Assembly: GCA_031763025.1 (NCBI GenBank)
Contig: JASSKH010000001.1
Location: forward strand, 10,023,102-10,087,101
Length of the DNA stretch: 64,000 bases
Direction of reading: 5' to 3'
DNA from: Macrocystis pyrifera
Lineage: Eukaryota > Sar > Phaeophyceae > Laminariales > Laminariaceae
The notes under the pieces are model-generated. The model made no database searches. It had not been told where the DNA came from and worked only from the letters and a program-made list of their open reading frames with translations. Shown here piece by piece: positions 23,041 through 33,769 of this stretch. Position 1 is the stretch's first letter, and every line of letters begins with the position of its first letter. Made by a program: the position numbers and the translations under genes.

Positions 23041-23670
23041 CATAACATCATCGAAAACAATATATGCATCTTTAATATGGACGTTCACCAACAACGAGCC
23101 CAACAACATTGCTTGTACCTTTCGGAGAGATTTATACCACCTGTACAACTTAATTTTCAAGTCAAACCCGTGATGCATACCACCGCTTCAATTACCAGTC
23201 AGTGTCGCTTGCTGTGCTTGCACAACCGCTTCTTTCTTCGATCTCATGTTCGTTTACCAGCTTCAATTAATTGTGCTTGTACACATGCTCCATCAGATCA
23301 TGGAAAATCATGTATGCATCTCTAACATGGACATTCACCAACAACATTGCTTGAACCTTCCGGAGAGATTTATACCACTTGTACAACTTAATTTTCAAGT
23401 CAAACCCGTGATGCATACCACCGCTTCAACTACCAGGCAGTGTCGCTTACTCTACTTGCATGACCGCTTCTTCCTTCGATCGCATGCTCGTTTACCAGCT
23501 TCAATTGTGCTTGTACACATGCTCCATCACATTATCGAAAACAATGTATGCATTTATAATATGGACGTTCACCAACAACATTGCTTGTACCTTCGGAGAG
23601 ATTTACACCACTTGTACAGCTACATTTTCAAGTCAAACCCGTGACGCACACCAACGCTTCGTCCACATAC
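23041..23670. repeat. 240-bp tandem repeat, about 2.6 copies
   Basis: Units start near 23041, 23292 and 23528. Each holds a version of ATGGACGTTCACCAACAACA, then GGAGAGATTTATACCACTTG, then TTTTCAAGTCAAACCCGTGA; the first two end GTACACATGCTCCAT. The array sits just inside the gypsy 5' LTR and PBS, in the leader position. Several frames run through it without domains. Confidence 0.8.
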
Positions 23671-23909
23671 AAGCACGTACTACACTGCTGCAACGTACCT
23701 ATTATGCTGCCGCATCTAGATAGCAGAAAAGTCTTGACATTACTGTTAGATCGTCGTCATTTAATAACGATACTTGAAAAACTTGAAATGCCCCCGTCTT
23801 CGAACTACCAGAAATCTCCCCTAATGGGTCGACAGCGACAGGACAGACCAACAATCATCAAACGCCGAGTTTGACGTTAGGACCTGCGGATCAGGAGGCC
23901 AACCATTTA

Positions 23910-24689
23910 GGCCGTTTCCTATGCGGTTCGATTTTTGAGCTTCAGATTTTCACCCGATGGCATTTTCAGATACGAGCTTGACAAATCGAAAGGGCCTTCC
24001 TATGCGGAAAAATCAGATTTATTGTGCGTGTAGAGATTCGAGCAAACCCCAAGACCAACTGCTGTTTTTGTGATTTGGCGCCGCGAAGAGACGCGCTGGG
24101 TGCGCTGCCCTGAGCGTAGGACCCAAGCGTCCGAGCCCACGCTGACTGCCTCTAGTCTGGCAGCGAAGATATGTGGCGGGTGCGCTAGAGTCAACCTGTC
24201 TTGGTATGTTGTGTTGGATTTTGTGACTTGACTGCTGCTGCTGCTGCTGCTGCACAGCTGCGGTGTAGTCTACGAGTACGTATCCACGGAGAGGCGCGTG
24301 CCGAGTGCTCTTCTCTTGGTCTCTAGGCCCGCGCCCGCGCCAGCCGACTCTAGTCTGGCCACGGAGGGACGCGCCGTCCGCGCGTCGGGCGCGAACCAAC
24401 GTCGCTATACAGTTGTACCACCATCCAACTCATCGATCGTTCTGCTGATGTTTGCTGTCGTGGATAACATCTTGAATTTAGAGAGCATGCCATTTTTCGA
24501 TCTCAAAATCTGATGACCCAGGGTCGTCGGATTTTGGGCCAAAATCCGACGACTTGGGTCATCGGATTCTCAAATCGAAAAAATTCCGGTCGGATTTTGC
24601 ATAATCGGACTGCATAAGTAGGGTCATTCGATTTTGAGATCGAAAAATACAAATCTGAAGCTCGAAATCGAACCGCATAGGAAACGGCC
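23910..24689. mobile_element. Harbinger-like MITE, 780 bp
   Basis: The left end GGCCGTTTCCTATGCGGTTC and the right end (opposite strand, same 20 bases) form terminal inverted repeats that continue through AGCTTCAGATTT. TTA flanks both sides (23907-23909 and 24690-24692). A TTA/TAA target duplication with GGCC-starting ends is typical of PIF/Harbinger and Tourist-like MITEs. No transposase is present. Inside are a (CTG)6 tract near 24234 and a long palindrome at 24493-24582. Confidence 0.75.
24493..24582. repeat. long near-perfect palindrome
   Basis: Two arms of about 44 bases centred at 24537 (GGATTTTGGGCCAAAATCC). The arms carry GGGTCGTCGGATTTT and its complement and finish in TTTTTCGAT and ATCGAAAAA. 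It would form a strong hairpin. Confidence 0.8.
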
Positions 24690-24979
24690 TTAGACCTGCC
24701 GGAATAGGTTGGGTTTTTCATGAAACACCAAGACAAGCAATCAAACAAACCATTTTTCTATTGTCTTTAATTTTGCTATTATTATAAATATCATATAGCT
24801 CGGTTTATCACAACAATTGTAAAATTAGGTAAAAATGGAATATAGACGAGGCGTATTACGCAGCTTGCAAAGTTGAGTATCAACTATTTAATCAGTCGAA
24901 CTCACAGCTGACGTATTTCAAAATTTATAAAATATCATATATATATACAATTTTTTATTTTTATTAATTTATTTATTTA

Positions 24980-25025
24980 TATTCATCATCACTTTTACTT
25001 TCCAGCCCACTCTTAGGAGGTATAA
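24980..25025 (-). mobile_element. SINE 3' end, cut by element E1
   Basis: ATCATCACTTTTACTTTCCA followed by GCCCACTCTTAGGAGGT matches the tail part of the SINE copies at 28385-28715 and 28812-29090. It stops where E1 begins. Confidence 0.6.
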
Positions 25026-25372
25026 ATACAACTATAATTACGATTTTTGAGGTCGTTGTCACTTGCTAGCTCTTGGCAGACAGACCGACTGATAGACAGC
25101 TCTTCGCAAACAGCCCTTCTTCTTTGAAACAGCCGAACAGCCAAACAACCTTTCTTCCTTCTTTGAAACAGCCGAACAGCCAAACAACCTTTCTTCTTTC
25201 TTCTTCGCCAAACAGCCAAACAACCTTTTCTTCTTTCTTCTTCCGCAAACTGCCAAGCAATAATAAACAGCTCTTCGCACGGCGCCTAAAAGAGGCGTCT
25301 TGCCTTCGACGAACGGCATAGATAGGTGCAGCTGTCGGCGGCCAAGCTGCTGCTGTCGGTGGCGAACCTGCT

Positions 25373-25690
25373 GGTGCTGCAATCCCCGCCTCTCCCGTCT
25401 CCACGCCCCCTAAGCTCACCTCCCCCTCGTCGAGAGGCGCGTGGTCCTCGCCCTCTGGCAAGAGAGCGGCAACGACAAAGACCGACCTGGTGCCGGCTGT
25501 TGTTTGCGACCAGTGTACGGACCAGCACTTGGTCAAGAACTCCGCGCCTGGTGGCAAAAACGTGGCCTTCGCCACCTGCAAGGATCTCACGTGCGTGGTG
25601 GCGGAATCATCCTGACAGGGCAACCGACTGCGAGTTACGTGCTCGCCCGATCAAGGAAGGGACTGTCTCGTACTCCCTCGAGACTGCTGA
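25373..25690 (+). pseudogene. element E gene exon 1, copy 1
   Basis: Frame encodes a Ser/Pro/Thr-rich start then VVCDQCTDQHLVKNSAPGG and NVAFATCKDLTC. A base missing after the TGC (near 25593) breaks the frame, ending at TGA 25613. In another frame the conserved part continues toward CARPIKEGTVSYS, although here the first Cys pair is altered. The start codon used by copy 2 (ATG) is GGT here. A GTGAGT donor-like site lies at 25695-25700. Confidence 0.5.
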
Positions 25691-25699
25691 CAGTGGTGA

Positions 25700-26359
25700 G
25701 TGTCTTACGTCTATTGTGCATGCTGTATGTTGCCAGTACGTTTTTTTGGGGTTTTCAATTGCCTTTTGGCATACAATCCTACGTCAAAGCGTTTATATAT
25801 ATATTTTTTTTTACTCATCCATGCTCGTTCTTTCCCCTTCGTGCGTTGCGTCGGCTCCTCTTACACACAGTGCGCGCGAACGCGCACATGCACAACTGTT
25901 TGCGGGACGTGCACGAAGGAACGGAGGATTCAGCTGTCGCCGTCACCGCTGCACGGAACGACATGAGTGCTGCTGCTACTGTGGTGCATTTTCGGTGCAT
26001 GCACACGATTTCTGTGTGTACATGTTTTGGTGACCCCACGTACTCATTTTTTGCTCGTTTTCGGCTGCCGCTGCTGCTGCTGCTGCTGTCAGCGCCACGC
26101 CATGAGTGCTGCTACTGCTGTGCACCTGCTTCTCCTGTGCACTCTCTGCTGCTGTAGTGCTGCTGCGCTGTTGCCGTGCTGTGCACCTGCTGCTCCTGTG
26201 CAATTGCTGCTGCTGTATGTAGTGCTGCTGCGTGGTTGCCGTGCATCATGCTGGAAGCGTACATATTTTCGGATCGTCAATTCCGTAGGTTTTGCGATGG
26301 CGGCATACCAGGGTACATGCTTTTTTTTCTTCCTTATTTTCATGTCGTTGCTATGCTGC

Positions 26360-26400
<41 letters not shown>

Positions 26401-27131
26401 ACGCTTCCAACGCTGCCAACGCTGCGGCGATTCGTTGCAGCTTCTGCTGCTGCTAATGCTGTGGCTGCTTCTGCTGCTGCTGCTGCTAATGCTGCCGCAA
26501 TATCCACTGAATGTTCGTATGTACTCGGATTACTGTTTTTCTTGGTCGTTTTTGTACTCAAATGGTTCCTTTTGATACGTGAAAAAATATTTTGTCGTTT
26601 TGCTCCTGAATTTTGCGTTCGTACTGCAATTTCTCGTTTTTGGCTTGGTTATTTTCACTTATATCGTTGCTATGCTGCTGCTGTGGTGCTGCTGCGTTGT
26701 TGCCGTACATCATGCTGCACTTTTGTGTGTACATATTTCGGTATCGTCAATGAAATTCCGTAGGTTTTCCGATTGCGGCATACCAGGGTACACACTTTTT
26801 TTCTTCCTTATTTTCATATCGTTGCTATGGTGCTGCTGCCAACGCGGACTATTGTTTTTATTGCCCATGTTTGTACCCAAATGTTTTTTTTGCTACGTTA
26901 AAAAAACATTTTGGTCGTTTTGCTCCTGCATTTTGCGTACGTACTACTTTTTCTCGTATTTCGTATTGTTGCTATGCTGCTGCTGCGTTGTTGCCGTACA
27001 GCATGCGGAGGTGGGTCTATAGTGAGGTACCAAAAATACTTTTCGGACGGCCTCGGGGTACATACTTTTTTTCTCCCTTCTTTTCATTTCGTTGCTATGC
27101 TGCTGCTGCCAACGCTGTGGCGATCCGTTGC

Positions 27132-27162
<31 letters not shown>

Positions 27163-27540
27163 CTGCCTTTAATGTTGCCGCAATATTCACTGAATGTTTG
27201 TATGTACTCGGATAATTGTGTTTCCTGGTCGTTTTGTGGCGCTGCTGCGTTGTTGCCGTACATCATGCTGGACATGATTTGTGTGTCTATTACACTTAAA
27301 CTTGTGCGTGCGTATATATTTCTGTATCGTCAATGATTTTTTTGTGGTGCTGCTGCGTTGTTGCCGTACATCATGCTGGACGTGATTTGTGTGTGTACTG
27401 TATTACACTTCTGTGTCTACATATTTCTGTATCGTCAATGAAATTACGTACTTGCTGCTTCTGCTGCTGCTGCTGCTGCCGTCGTATAGCAAGCGATTAC
27501 GTGCTGCTGTTGTGCCGCTGTAGAGTAGTACAAATAATGA
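25700..27540. repeat. CTG-rich degenerate tandem spacer of E1
   Basis: Repeated modules of roughly 250-300 bp carry CATATCGTTGCTATGCTGCT, GCGTTGTTGCCGTACATCAT and GGTCGTTTTGCTCCTGC motifs with variable (CTG)n. The longest run is 26362-26398. On the minus strand the same modules give Ala/Ser/Gln-rich frames, which are CAG artefacts. It lies between the two conserved exon blocks and is probably intronic. Confidence 0.6.
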
Positions 27541-27599
27541 ACTCTGCCCCCCCCCCTCCCCCGCCATTCCCTGCACGCCACTCCATCCCCGCGCACCCT

Positions 27600-28119
27600 A
27601 TATGTTTACTTCGACCAGGTCCGTGGAAAGTGCTACAACTGCCGCCTGACGGACTCCACCACCAAAGACGGAGACATCGTCATCAAGCGCAAAAAGACTC
27701 CCTTCCATTTCGCCTGCTCCAGGGCTTCGCGGAATTCCAAAGCAGTACGCCAAGCAGATTGTCGCCATCCAGGACGAACGAAAGGAAACAAATTGTTTCC
27801 CACATTTCCCAAAATCACGATTATTTCTTCCTACACATATCCAACGGGTTCAACAGCGAACAGATCCACATTCTGGGTCTCCCGCCTCGTTACTACAGCG
27901 TCCTGGAAGACTATTTACATATATATCATGTCTCATCCAAACTCCTATGCTGGCTACATCGAAATCGCGGCCGCCCAGCAACTATACAACATTTCCATAA
28001 CCGTTGTCGTGGCCGGCACTGCTGCTTTCTCTCCTGTCCCAAACCTTCCTTTAAACAACAGCCTGTATGTTGTATATCATCCACATGCCAAGCACTACTC
28101 CACTCTCTCCCCACACTGA
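27600..28119 (+). pseudogene. element E gene, Zn-finger and OTU exon, copy 1
   Basis: First block: KCYNCRLTDSTTKDGDIVIK then TPFHFAC, a C-x2-C…H-x2-C zinc-binding pattern. A frame change leads to the OTU-like block, with ERKQIVSHISQNHDYFF, GLPPRYYSVLEDYLHI, then after a 4-bp insertion (ATAT, about 27920) SYAGYIEIAAAQQLYNISIT and YHPHAKHYSTL. The pattern PNSYAGYIEI…I-x-V…HY fits the C-terminal half of OTU cysteine proteases, HY giving the catalytic His. The catalytic Cys loop is not visible. Broken by two frame changes. Confidence 0.6.
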
Positions 28120-28384
28120 TGAAAGATGTTATTCATATTATTAGACGAATGTCATTCTTACTCTTGCGTCACCCGATCTTACGTTTCACATTACATTAAT
28201 AAATAAACGCGATTATTACATCCTTCACCGTTTCTTACACAACTACATTTAGTTTGGTTGGCTTTGGGCTATGTCGCCAATTAATTGCAGTTATATGTAC
28301 ACGAATCGCCAATTAATTGCAGTTATATGTACACGAAACGACGGAATACCCACTCCGAAGGAAAGCCTTGTATATATATATATA

Positions 28385-28715
28385 TATTTTTTTTTTTATC
28401 ATCACTTTTTACTTTCCAGTCCACTCGTAGGAGGTTTTACCCTCGACGATCTTCTGGACAAGCTGTGGTCACAGGTGTCGTCCCTTCTCCCCCCCGTACG
28501 TGCCTTTATTTTTTATCGCGCATAGGGTTCAGCATTCCCACTGCTCGTCGATTTTCATCGAATGTACAGCTAACTCACGCTCTCGCGCTTTCCGCTAATC
28601 AATTTTATGCAAGAGAAAGTCCCTATGAGCATGCACTCGGTGAGACTCGAACTCACGAAATTGAGCTTGATAGGCTCGCGGACCACCTACCAAGCCACCG
28701 GGGACGCCGGACATC
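28385..28715 (-). mobile_element. tRNA-derived SINE, copy 1
   Basis: Read on the minus strand it starts with a tRNA-like head: A-box-like TGGCTTGGTAGG and B-box-like GAGTTCGAGTC about 45 bases apart. A body of about 200 bp follows (including CTGAACCCTATGCGCGAT), and it ends in an A-rich tail (12 or more T on the plus strand) next to a TA run. The head cannot be folded into an intact tRNA. Confidence 0.7.
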
Positions 28716-28767
28716 GGTAATAATAACTCCCGGACAAAATATGTATACAAATAAGTAAACCTTTCTC

Positions 28768-28797
28768 ATTTATATATATATATATATATATATATTT
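28768..28797. repeat. (TA)n microsatellite
   Basis: Uninterrupted TA dinucleotides beside the poly-T of SINE copy 2; probably grown from its tail. Confidence 0.85.
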
Positions 28798-28811
28798 ATT
28801 TTTTTTTTTTT

Positions 28812-29090
28812 TCCATCACTTTTACTTCCCAGCCCACTCGTAGGAGGTTTTACCCTCGACGATCTTCTGGACAAGCCGTGGTCACAGGTGTCGTTCCTTC
28901 TCCCCCCCGGTACGTGCCTTTATTTTTGTCGCGCATAGGGTTCAGCATTCCCACTGCTCGTCGATTTTCATCGAATGTAGCCAACTCACGCTTTCGCGCT
29001 TTCCGCTTATCCATTTTTTATACAAGAAAAAGTCCCTATGAGCATGCACTCGGTGGGACTTGAACCCACGAAATTGATCTTGTCATAGAG
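28812..29090 (-). mobile_element. tRNA-derived SINE, copy 2
   Basis: Minus-strand copy of the same family with a good B box (GGTTCAAGTCC near 29055) but no A-box half, so truncated at its 5' end. Ends in a run of 12 or more A (T on the plus strand). Confidence 0.65.
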
Positions 29091-29191
29091 AACATGTATA
29101 GGTAACTTATTTTCAAGACAAATCAAATACATAGATCATGAATAAACCTTTTTGTATTTTGTGAATTATTATTAATACTATTAATATAGTA

Positions 29192-31893
29192 GGGTAATGC
29201 TATTTACGACACCGGTGTCGTAATTTCTTATTTGCGACACGGTGTCGCAAATAAGCGGCTTATTTGCGACACCGCGTCACGTTCGCGGCACATACCTCAG
29301 ATTGGCTCCGCATCGCCAGAGATGTGTTGGCATGGTGCAGGGCCATCATTGAAGCTATCGCATGGCCGAAACGGGCCAGGACTCGAGGAGATATCTGGCC
29401 TCTTGGAGCACCCGCAAAACGTTCATATCAATGTCGCAAATAAGCCTTATCTACGACACGCGTGTCGCAAATACCGTATTTGCGACACCGCGACGTGGTT
29501 GCCGCACACGCTCCGGATCGGCAAAGCACTACCAGTAGAGTCTCAGCATGGTGTAGGGCTACCATTGAAGCCATCGTGTAGCCAAAACGGGCCAGTACTC
29601 GAGGAGATATGGGGTATCTTGGTACATCCCGCAGAATCTTCTGGCTCCTGTCGCAAAAACAAATAAGCCGTATTCGCGACACGCGTGTCGCAAATACCGT
29701 ACTTGCAACACCGCGCCGTGGTTGCTGCACGCTCCGGATCGGCAAAGCACTACCAGTAGAGTCTCAGCATGGTGTAGGGCTACCATTGAAGCCATAGTGT
29801 AGCCAAAACGGGCCAGTACTCGAGGAGATATGGAGTATCCTGGTACAACCCGCAGAATCTTCTGGCTGGTGTCGCAAATACCGTATTTGCGACGCCGCGC
29901 TGTAGTTGTCGCACACGCTCCGGGTCGGCAACGCACTACCATTAGAGTCTTTGCATTGTGTAGGGCTACCATTGAAGCTATCGTGTAGCCAAAACGGGCC
30001 AGTACTCGAGGATATATGGGTTATCCTAGTACACGGCCAGAATATTCAACGTGGCTCTTCTACTACTACTGTTGCTGTGCTAGATACAACATAGTAAACA
30101 CACAAACGCGATAGGCTAGGAGTGCGAAAACTATACATAACCCATCAGACTGTCTCGCCGACCGGGGCATCCAAAATAATCGGGAATTGACTGCGTAGCT
30201 GGACGAGGAGACTACGCATGATTTGAGTGGGGAAGGTCAGTGCGCACAATCTTCTGGATTTGCGGGATGTTGGTGAATCCTCCAGAATGGTTGGGCTTCT
30301 CTCCGCAAACATTCTGCCTGAAGTTATGGAAAAACCTCCAACTCGCTCACCAGTGTGTACAGCATACAACAGCACGGTGGGAACTCTACACAATACTGCA
30401 GGGCATCGAAGGACACCTTCCAAGCAGCCTACGAACTCCACGACCTCCTATACGCGTTACACATACCGATTTCTTCGGCACCATAAACAAGGCGGCTAAC
30501 CCCTCTGCCGCTTACATTGAACTCATGCAGTCTGCTGTGGGTTTCTACTGTGTGTTTCACAACCGTTAGAGATAAACATCGGGAATCCGTTTACAAACTA
30601 CGTCCTACGCATGTGCCCTAAGTTAGACTATTAATCTTGATAGTATGTGTTAATACTACAGCAGTGCGAATACTGTGGACTGCTGTTGTTGGTGCAACAA
30701 CAAGTAGGATAATATGTCGGAACGAACGCGTACAACGAACATGACGCATAGCTAGGCAAGCTGCAGTATGGCCGCCCTCTGTGCATCTATAGGATGTGTT
30801 CGTTACCTTAACTAATCCGACAAAAACTGTGCACAGCGTTTCGAAAGTTTGTTCAGTTCTGTGCGGCAGAACGATAGGCGTTGGTAAATGCCTGAGGGAT
30901 AGGCGCTTTTACACGGCTGTTCAAGGGCAATTAAACGACCACATTGGTGGGTGATGATGGTTGCACGGAACGAACGCCGATTTTGCTGCGATACTATGAT
31001 ACTGCTGTAGATGACATACACCCGCCTATTTCGATAGCATCCACAGACAAATACAAAAAACCACATACAGAGCGCAGCATGCACAAACTTCTGTGCCCTT
31101 CATTTGTGCCCATGTTAATAGACGCGTCAACAGAGCACCCGGCGCTTTGAACGATACCAGCGCTCTCAATTATAGCACGTACGACTTATTAGAAAACGGC
31201 GCGGCAATATAACCAAGTTAATTTCAAATCTATTCATTCACGATGACGTGGCTAACGATCGATGTACTCGTGGAAACATGCTGTACAGTGGTATAGTCCG
31301 AGCTCTAAACGGGGCGCGCGCGACGCACGTCGTGCGATGTCGTCAAATGCGACTTTACGACACCAGTCTGACTACTCTGACAGAGCACCAGGATGACCAG
31401 GATACAACGCACATCAGTGTCTACTACTGTAATGGGGTCGTTCTAGATACACGCGAAATAAGGCTTATTCGCGACATCAGCCTAGATAGGTGTACTAGGA
31501 TACCCTATATCTCCTCGAGTACTGGCTCGTTTAGGCTACACGATAGCTTCCACGGTAGCTTTACACCATACTGAGACTCTACTGGTAGTACGTCGCTGAT
31601 CCGGAGCGTGTGCGGCAACCACGTCGCGGTGTCGCAAATACGGTATTTACGACACGCGTGTCGCAAGTAAGGCATATTTGCGACACAGATCTGAACATTT
31701 TGCGGGTGCACCAAGAGGCAAGATATCTCCTCGAGTCCTGGCCCGTTTCGGCCATGCGATAGCTTCAATGATGACCCTGCACCATGTCAACACATCTCTG
31801 GCGGTGCGGAGCCAATCTGAGGTACGGGCCGCGAACGTGACGCGGTGTCGCAAATAAGAAATTACGACACCGGTGTCGCAAATAGCATTACCC
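29192..31893. mobile_element. TIR element copy I with long foldback arms
   Basis: The ends GGGTAATGCTATTTACGACA (left) and GGGTAATGCTATTTGCGACA (right, opposite strand) start arms of about 460 bp that match closely. The arms contain satellite-like units (next entry). The centre (30168-31240) has no coding frame I trust. TTAATATA lies 3 bp outside the left end and directly outside the right end, a possible 8-bp target duplication. Long internally repetitive TIRs suggest a MULE/foldback-type or hAT-type non-autonomous element; class undecided. Confidence 0.75.
29215..30050. repeat. about 220-bp units with GTGTCGCAAATA palindromes
   Basis: About four units, each beginning with paired TATTTGCGACAC and GTGTCGCAAATA motifs. 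A conserved body follows (GTAGAGTCTCAGCATGGTGT, AACGGGCCAGTACTCGAGGA). The right arm 31430-31893 and copy II at 49290-50148 contain the same units inverted. Confidence 0.8.
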
Positions 31894-33060
31894 TTAATAT
31901 AAGTGATGTATAGAGCAAGGTTTTTAGCCGAAAGGACGAAGTCACCGCCAGAGTAAAACACCGCCATATCAAGTTGTGCGCACACAAGATGTATTAATCG
32001 CCTGTCGATTTCACGTAAACAATTATTGATAAATGAACAAATAAATGTATGTATATGTATATTTATATTTTATATATACATATGTATACGTATATTTGTC
32101 AAATTTTCGTACTTTTGCCAACTTTTCTCTTCGCATGAGCACTTTTAGGCAAAACACTAAGTACACGGACACGGAAAGCCCTGCCGGACACATTGGTCTA
32201 GGTCTCGGCGCGATCCGTGCACTCTGAAGCGCGTGGCGGGCGCTCAAAGTTTTTTTTTCCGGCGGGAGTGGATAAGACGATTTCCCTGGTTTCAGTAAGA
32301 GGCCTTACTTTGTACGTACGTATCGGTACATACATTGTCATGCTGTCTGTTTTCTCCCCTAGGCTCTCACGAGCTGTGAACACACAGCTCAGACATATTC
32401 CAGGTACACAACAGACAACTTGCACAGATCCCAACGTCCCAACGCTGCCGCCCCCCCCGCCCACCCGCCGTGCGTGTGCGACACACCCATATGCGCAGTG
32501 TTGCTGTGGTTGGTTGCCTTTGTCGGAGCCTGCAGTCCACATTCCACCGTTTGCCATACGCGTATACTTTTGATCCGTATATACCCAGGATGACGTATAT
32601 ATCCCTGTACATATTTTTTGTGTTGCACGGAGCACGGACCACCGTCTAATGAACAATAGCCACAGCAGTGCACAGAGCGCGCTTACCTCCAGCTTCCTAC
32701 AGCACCACAACCCTGCTGCCCTGCTGCCCAGCAGCAGCAGACACCTTGCGCGTATGGCATGACCGTACTGCGGCTACCACAGTTGGTTTATTCGATCGAT
32801 CACTTGACCACGCCACGAACTAACTATTGCTGTGTGTGATCCAACATTGCCACTGGTCGAGCTGTGCTCAGCACAGTGCGCCAACAGCAGCAGCAGGCAG
32901 GGTACTATGCGCATGTGGAAGATCCGCGCTGGAAGCTCAGTACTACTACTGTACGAGTAGTTCGGTGTTGCCATCTTCATTGGCCGATGCACGTATACCT
33001 TCCGCAGTGTGTGACCCATTATCCCCGGATCGATATATTTCTCGTCGTCTCGAGTACAAC
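31894..33060. other. unassigned DNA
   Basis: No gene supported. AT-rich with TATA runs at 32045-32100, then GC-rich. Overlapping frames on both strands at 32198-32710 show no domain. Confidence 0.4.
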
Positions 33061-33310
33061 AAAAACTATTAATAATCGTTCGTACTGCTGTACAACAAAA
33101 TTATTCGTACAGCAGCGTTCGTACAAAGCATACTTACAGCAGTAGTTCTCATTGCTGCGTGTCCTACATTGCTGACCGATAGATCCTAGAGCCAGCTGAA
33201 AGGGGGTCAGTACACGTACGTTCCTCGCGTGGCATTCTACAGCAGTACTGCTGTATATGCAGTCGCACCTGTACGAGCCACTGTACTGCTGTAGGAGATC
33301 GTGCCAAGTG
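33061..33310. repeat. cluster of TACTGCTGTA/TACAGCAGTA motifs
   Basis: Both orientations of the decamer, or close variants, recur about six times in 250 bp. They include an 18-bp perfect palindrome TACAGCAGTACTGCTGTA at 33238-33255. The motif also appears elsewhere in the window (13970, 31000, 48790). Confidence 0.6.
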
Positions 33311-33440
33311 TTGTAGATTGCGTAAAAACACGACGTGCCAGTTGTACGAGCACTGTTCTAGCGTAGACGTTTATACTGCGCGCGATAAAATTTTCGTTTC
33401 CGAGGTTCGAGTCGCACCATCCACGCTTTTTTTTATATTT

Positions 33441-33655
33441 CACTTTTGACTTTTATTGTACCAGGACTACGACAGTATTAATAATAATACATTCGTTCAC
33501 ACCTTTTGCTTTTCTGAGCGTATAGTATGATATACTGTAATACAAGTGGTGTGTGTTTATTTTCCACTTCTGACTTTTTTTGTACCAGTACATTCATCTA
33601 CCTTGCTTTTCTGAACGTATAATATGATGTACAAGTTACTTGTGTGTTTTTACCC
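33441..33655. repeat. about 110-bp tandem duplication
   Basis: Two units, each with CACTT(T/C)TGACTTTT, TGTACCAG, a TTGCTTTTCTGA block and a CGTATA(G/A)TATGAT block. Just upstream GAGGTTCGAGTCGCACC followed by a T run (33402-33435) resembles a Pol III B box and terminator without a foldable tRNA. Confidence 0.55.
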
Positions 33656-33769
33656 AAGGTCAAGAGTTTGGGCGCGCTTACGTGTGGCGTGCGTTCACAC
33701 CTCAACCTTTCACAGCTACTCCCAATAGTTGGGAGTAAAGCAAAGTATGTTCGAGAAAATACGGATTAT

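Larger units (their letters stand above)
25026..28373 (+). mobile_element. element E, copy 1
   Basis: About 3.35 kb from ATACAACTATAATTACGATT to CTCCGAAGGAAAGCCTTGTA, followed by a TA repeat. The same ends recur in copies 2-4. The two ends share only ATACAA as inverted repeat. Contents in order: a 5' leader rich in AAACAGCC repeats, a Cys-rich exon, a 2-kb CTG-rich spacer, a second Cys/His exon and an OTU-like exon. No transposase or polymerase is recognisable, so it is presumably moved in trans; the mechanism is unknown. Confidence 0.7.

Noticed and set aside
25815..27275. Ala/Ser/Gln-rich minus-strand frames through element E
   Set aside because: They are translations of CAG repeats in the spacer and differ between copies.
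29215..30050. CRISPR-like array because of regularly spaced palindromic GTGTCGCAAATA motifs
   Set aside because: Units are about 220 bp, bodies are conserved rather than unique, and they belong to transposon arms in a eukaryotic context.
33402..33435. tRNA gene suggested by GAGGTTCGAGTCGCACC plus T run
   Set aside because: No matching acceptor, D or anticodon arms upstream.
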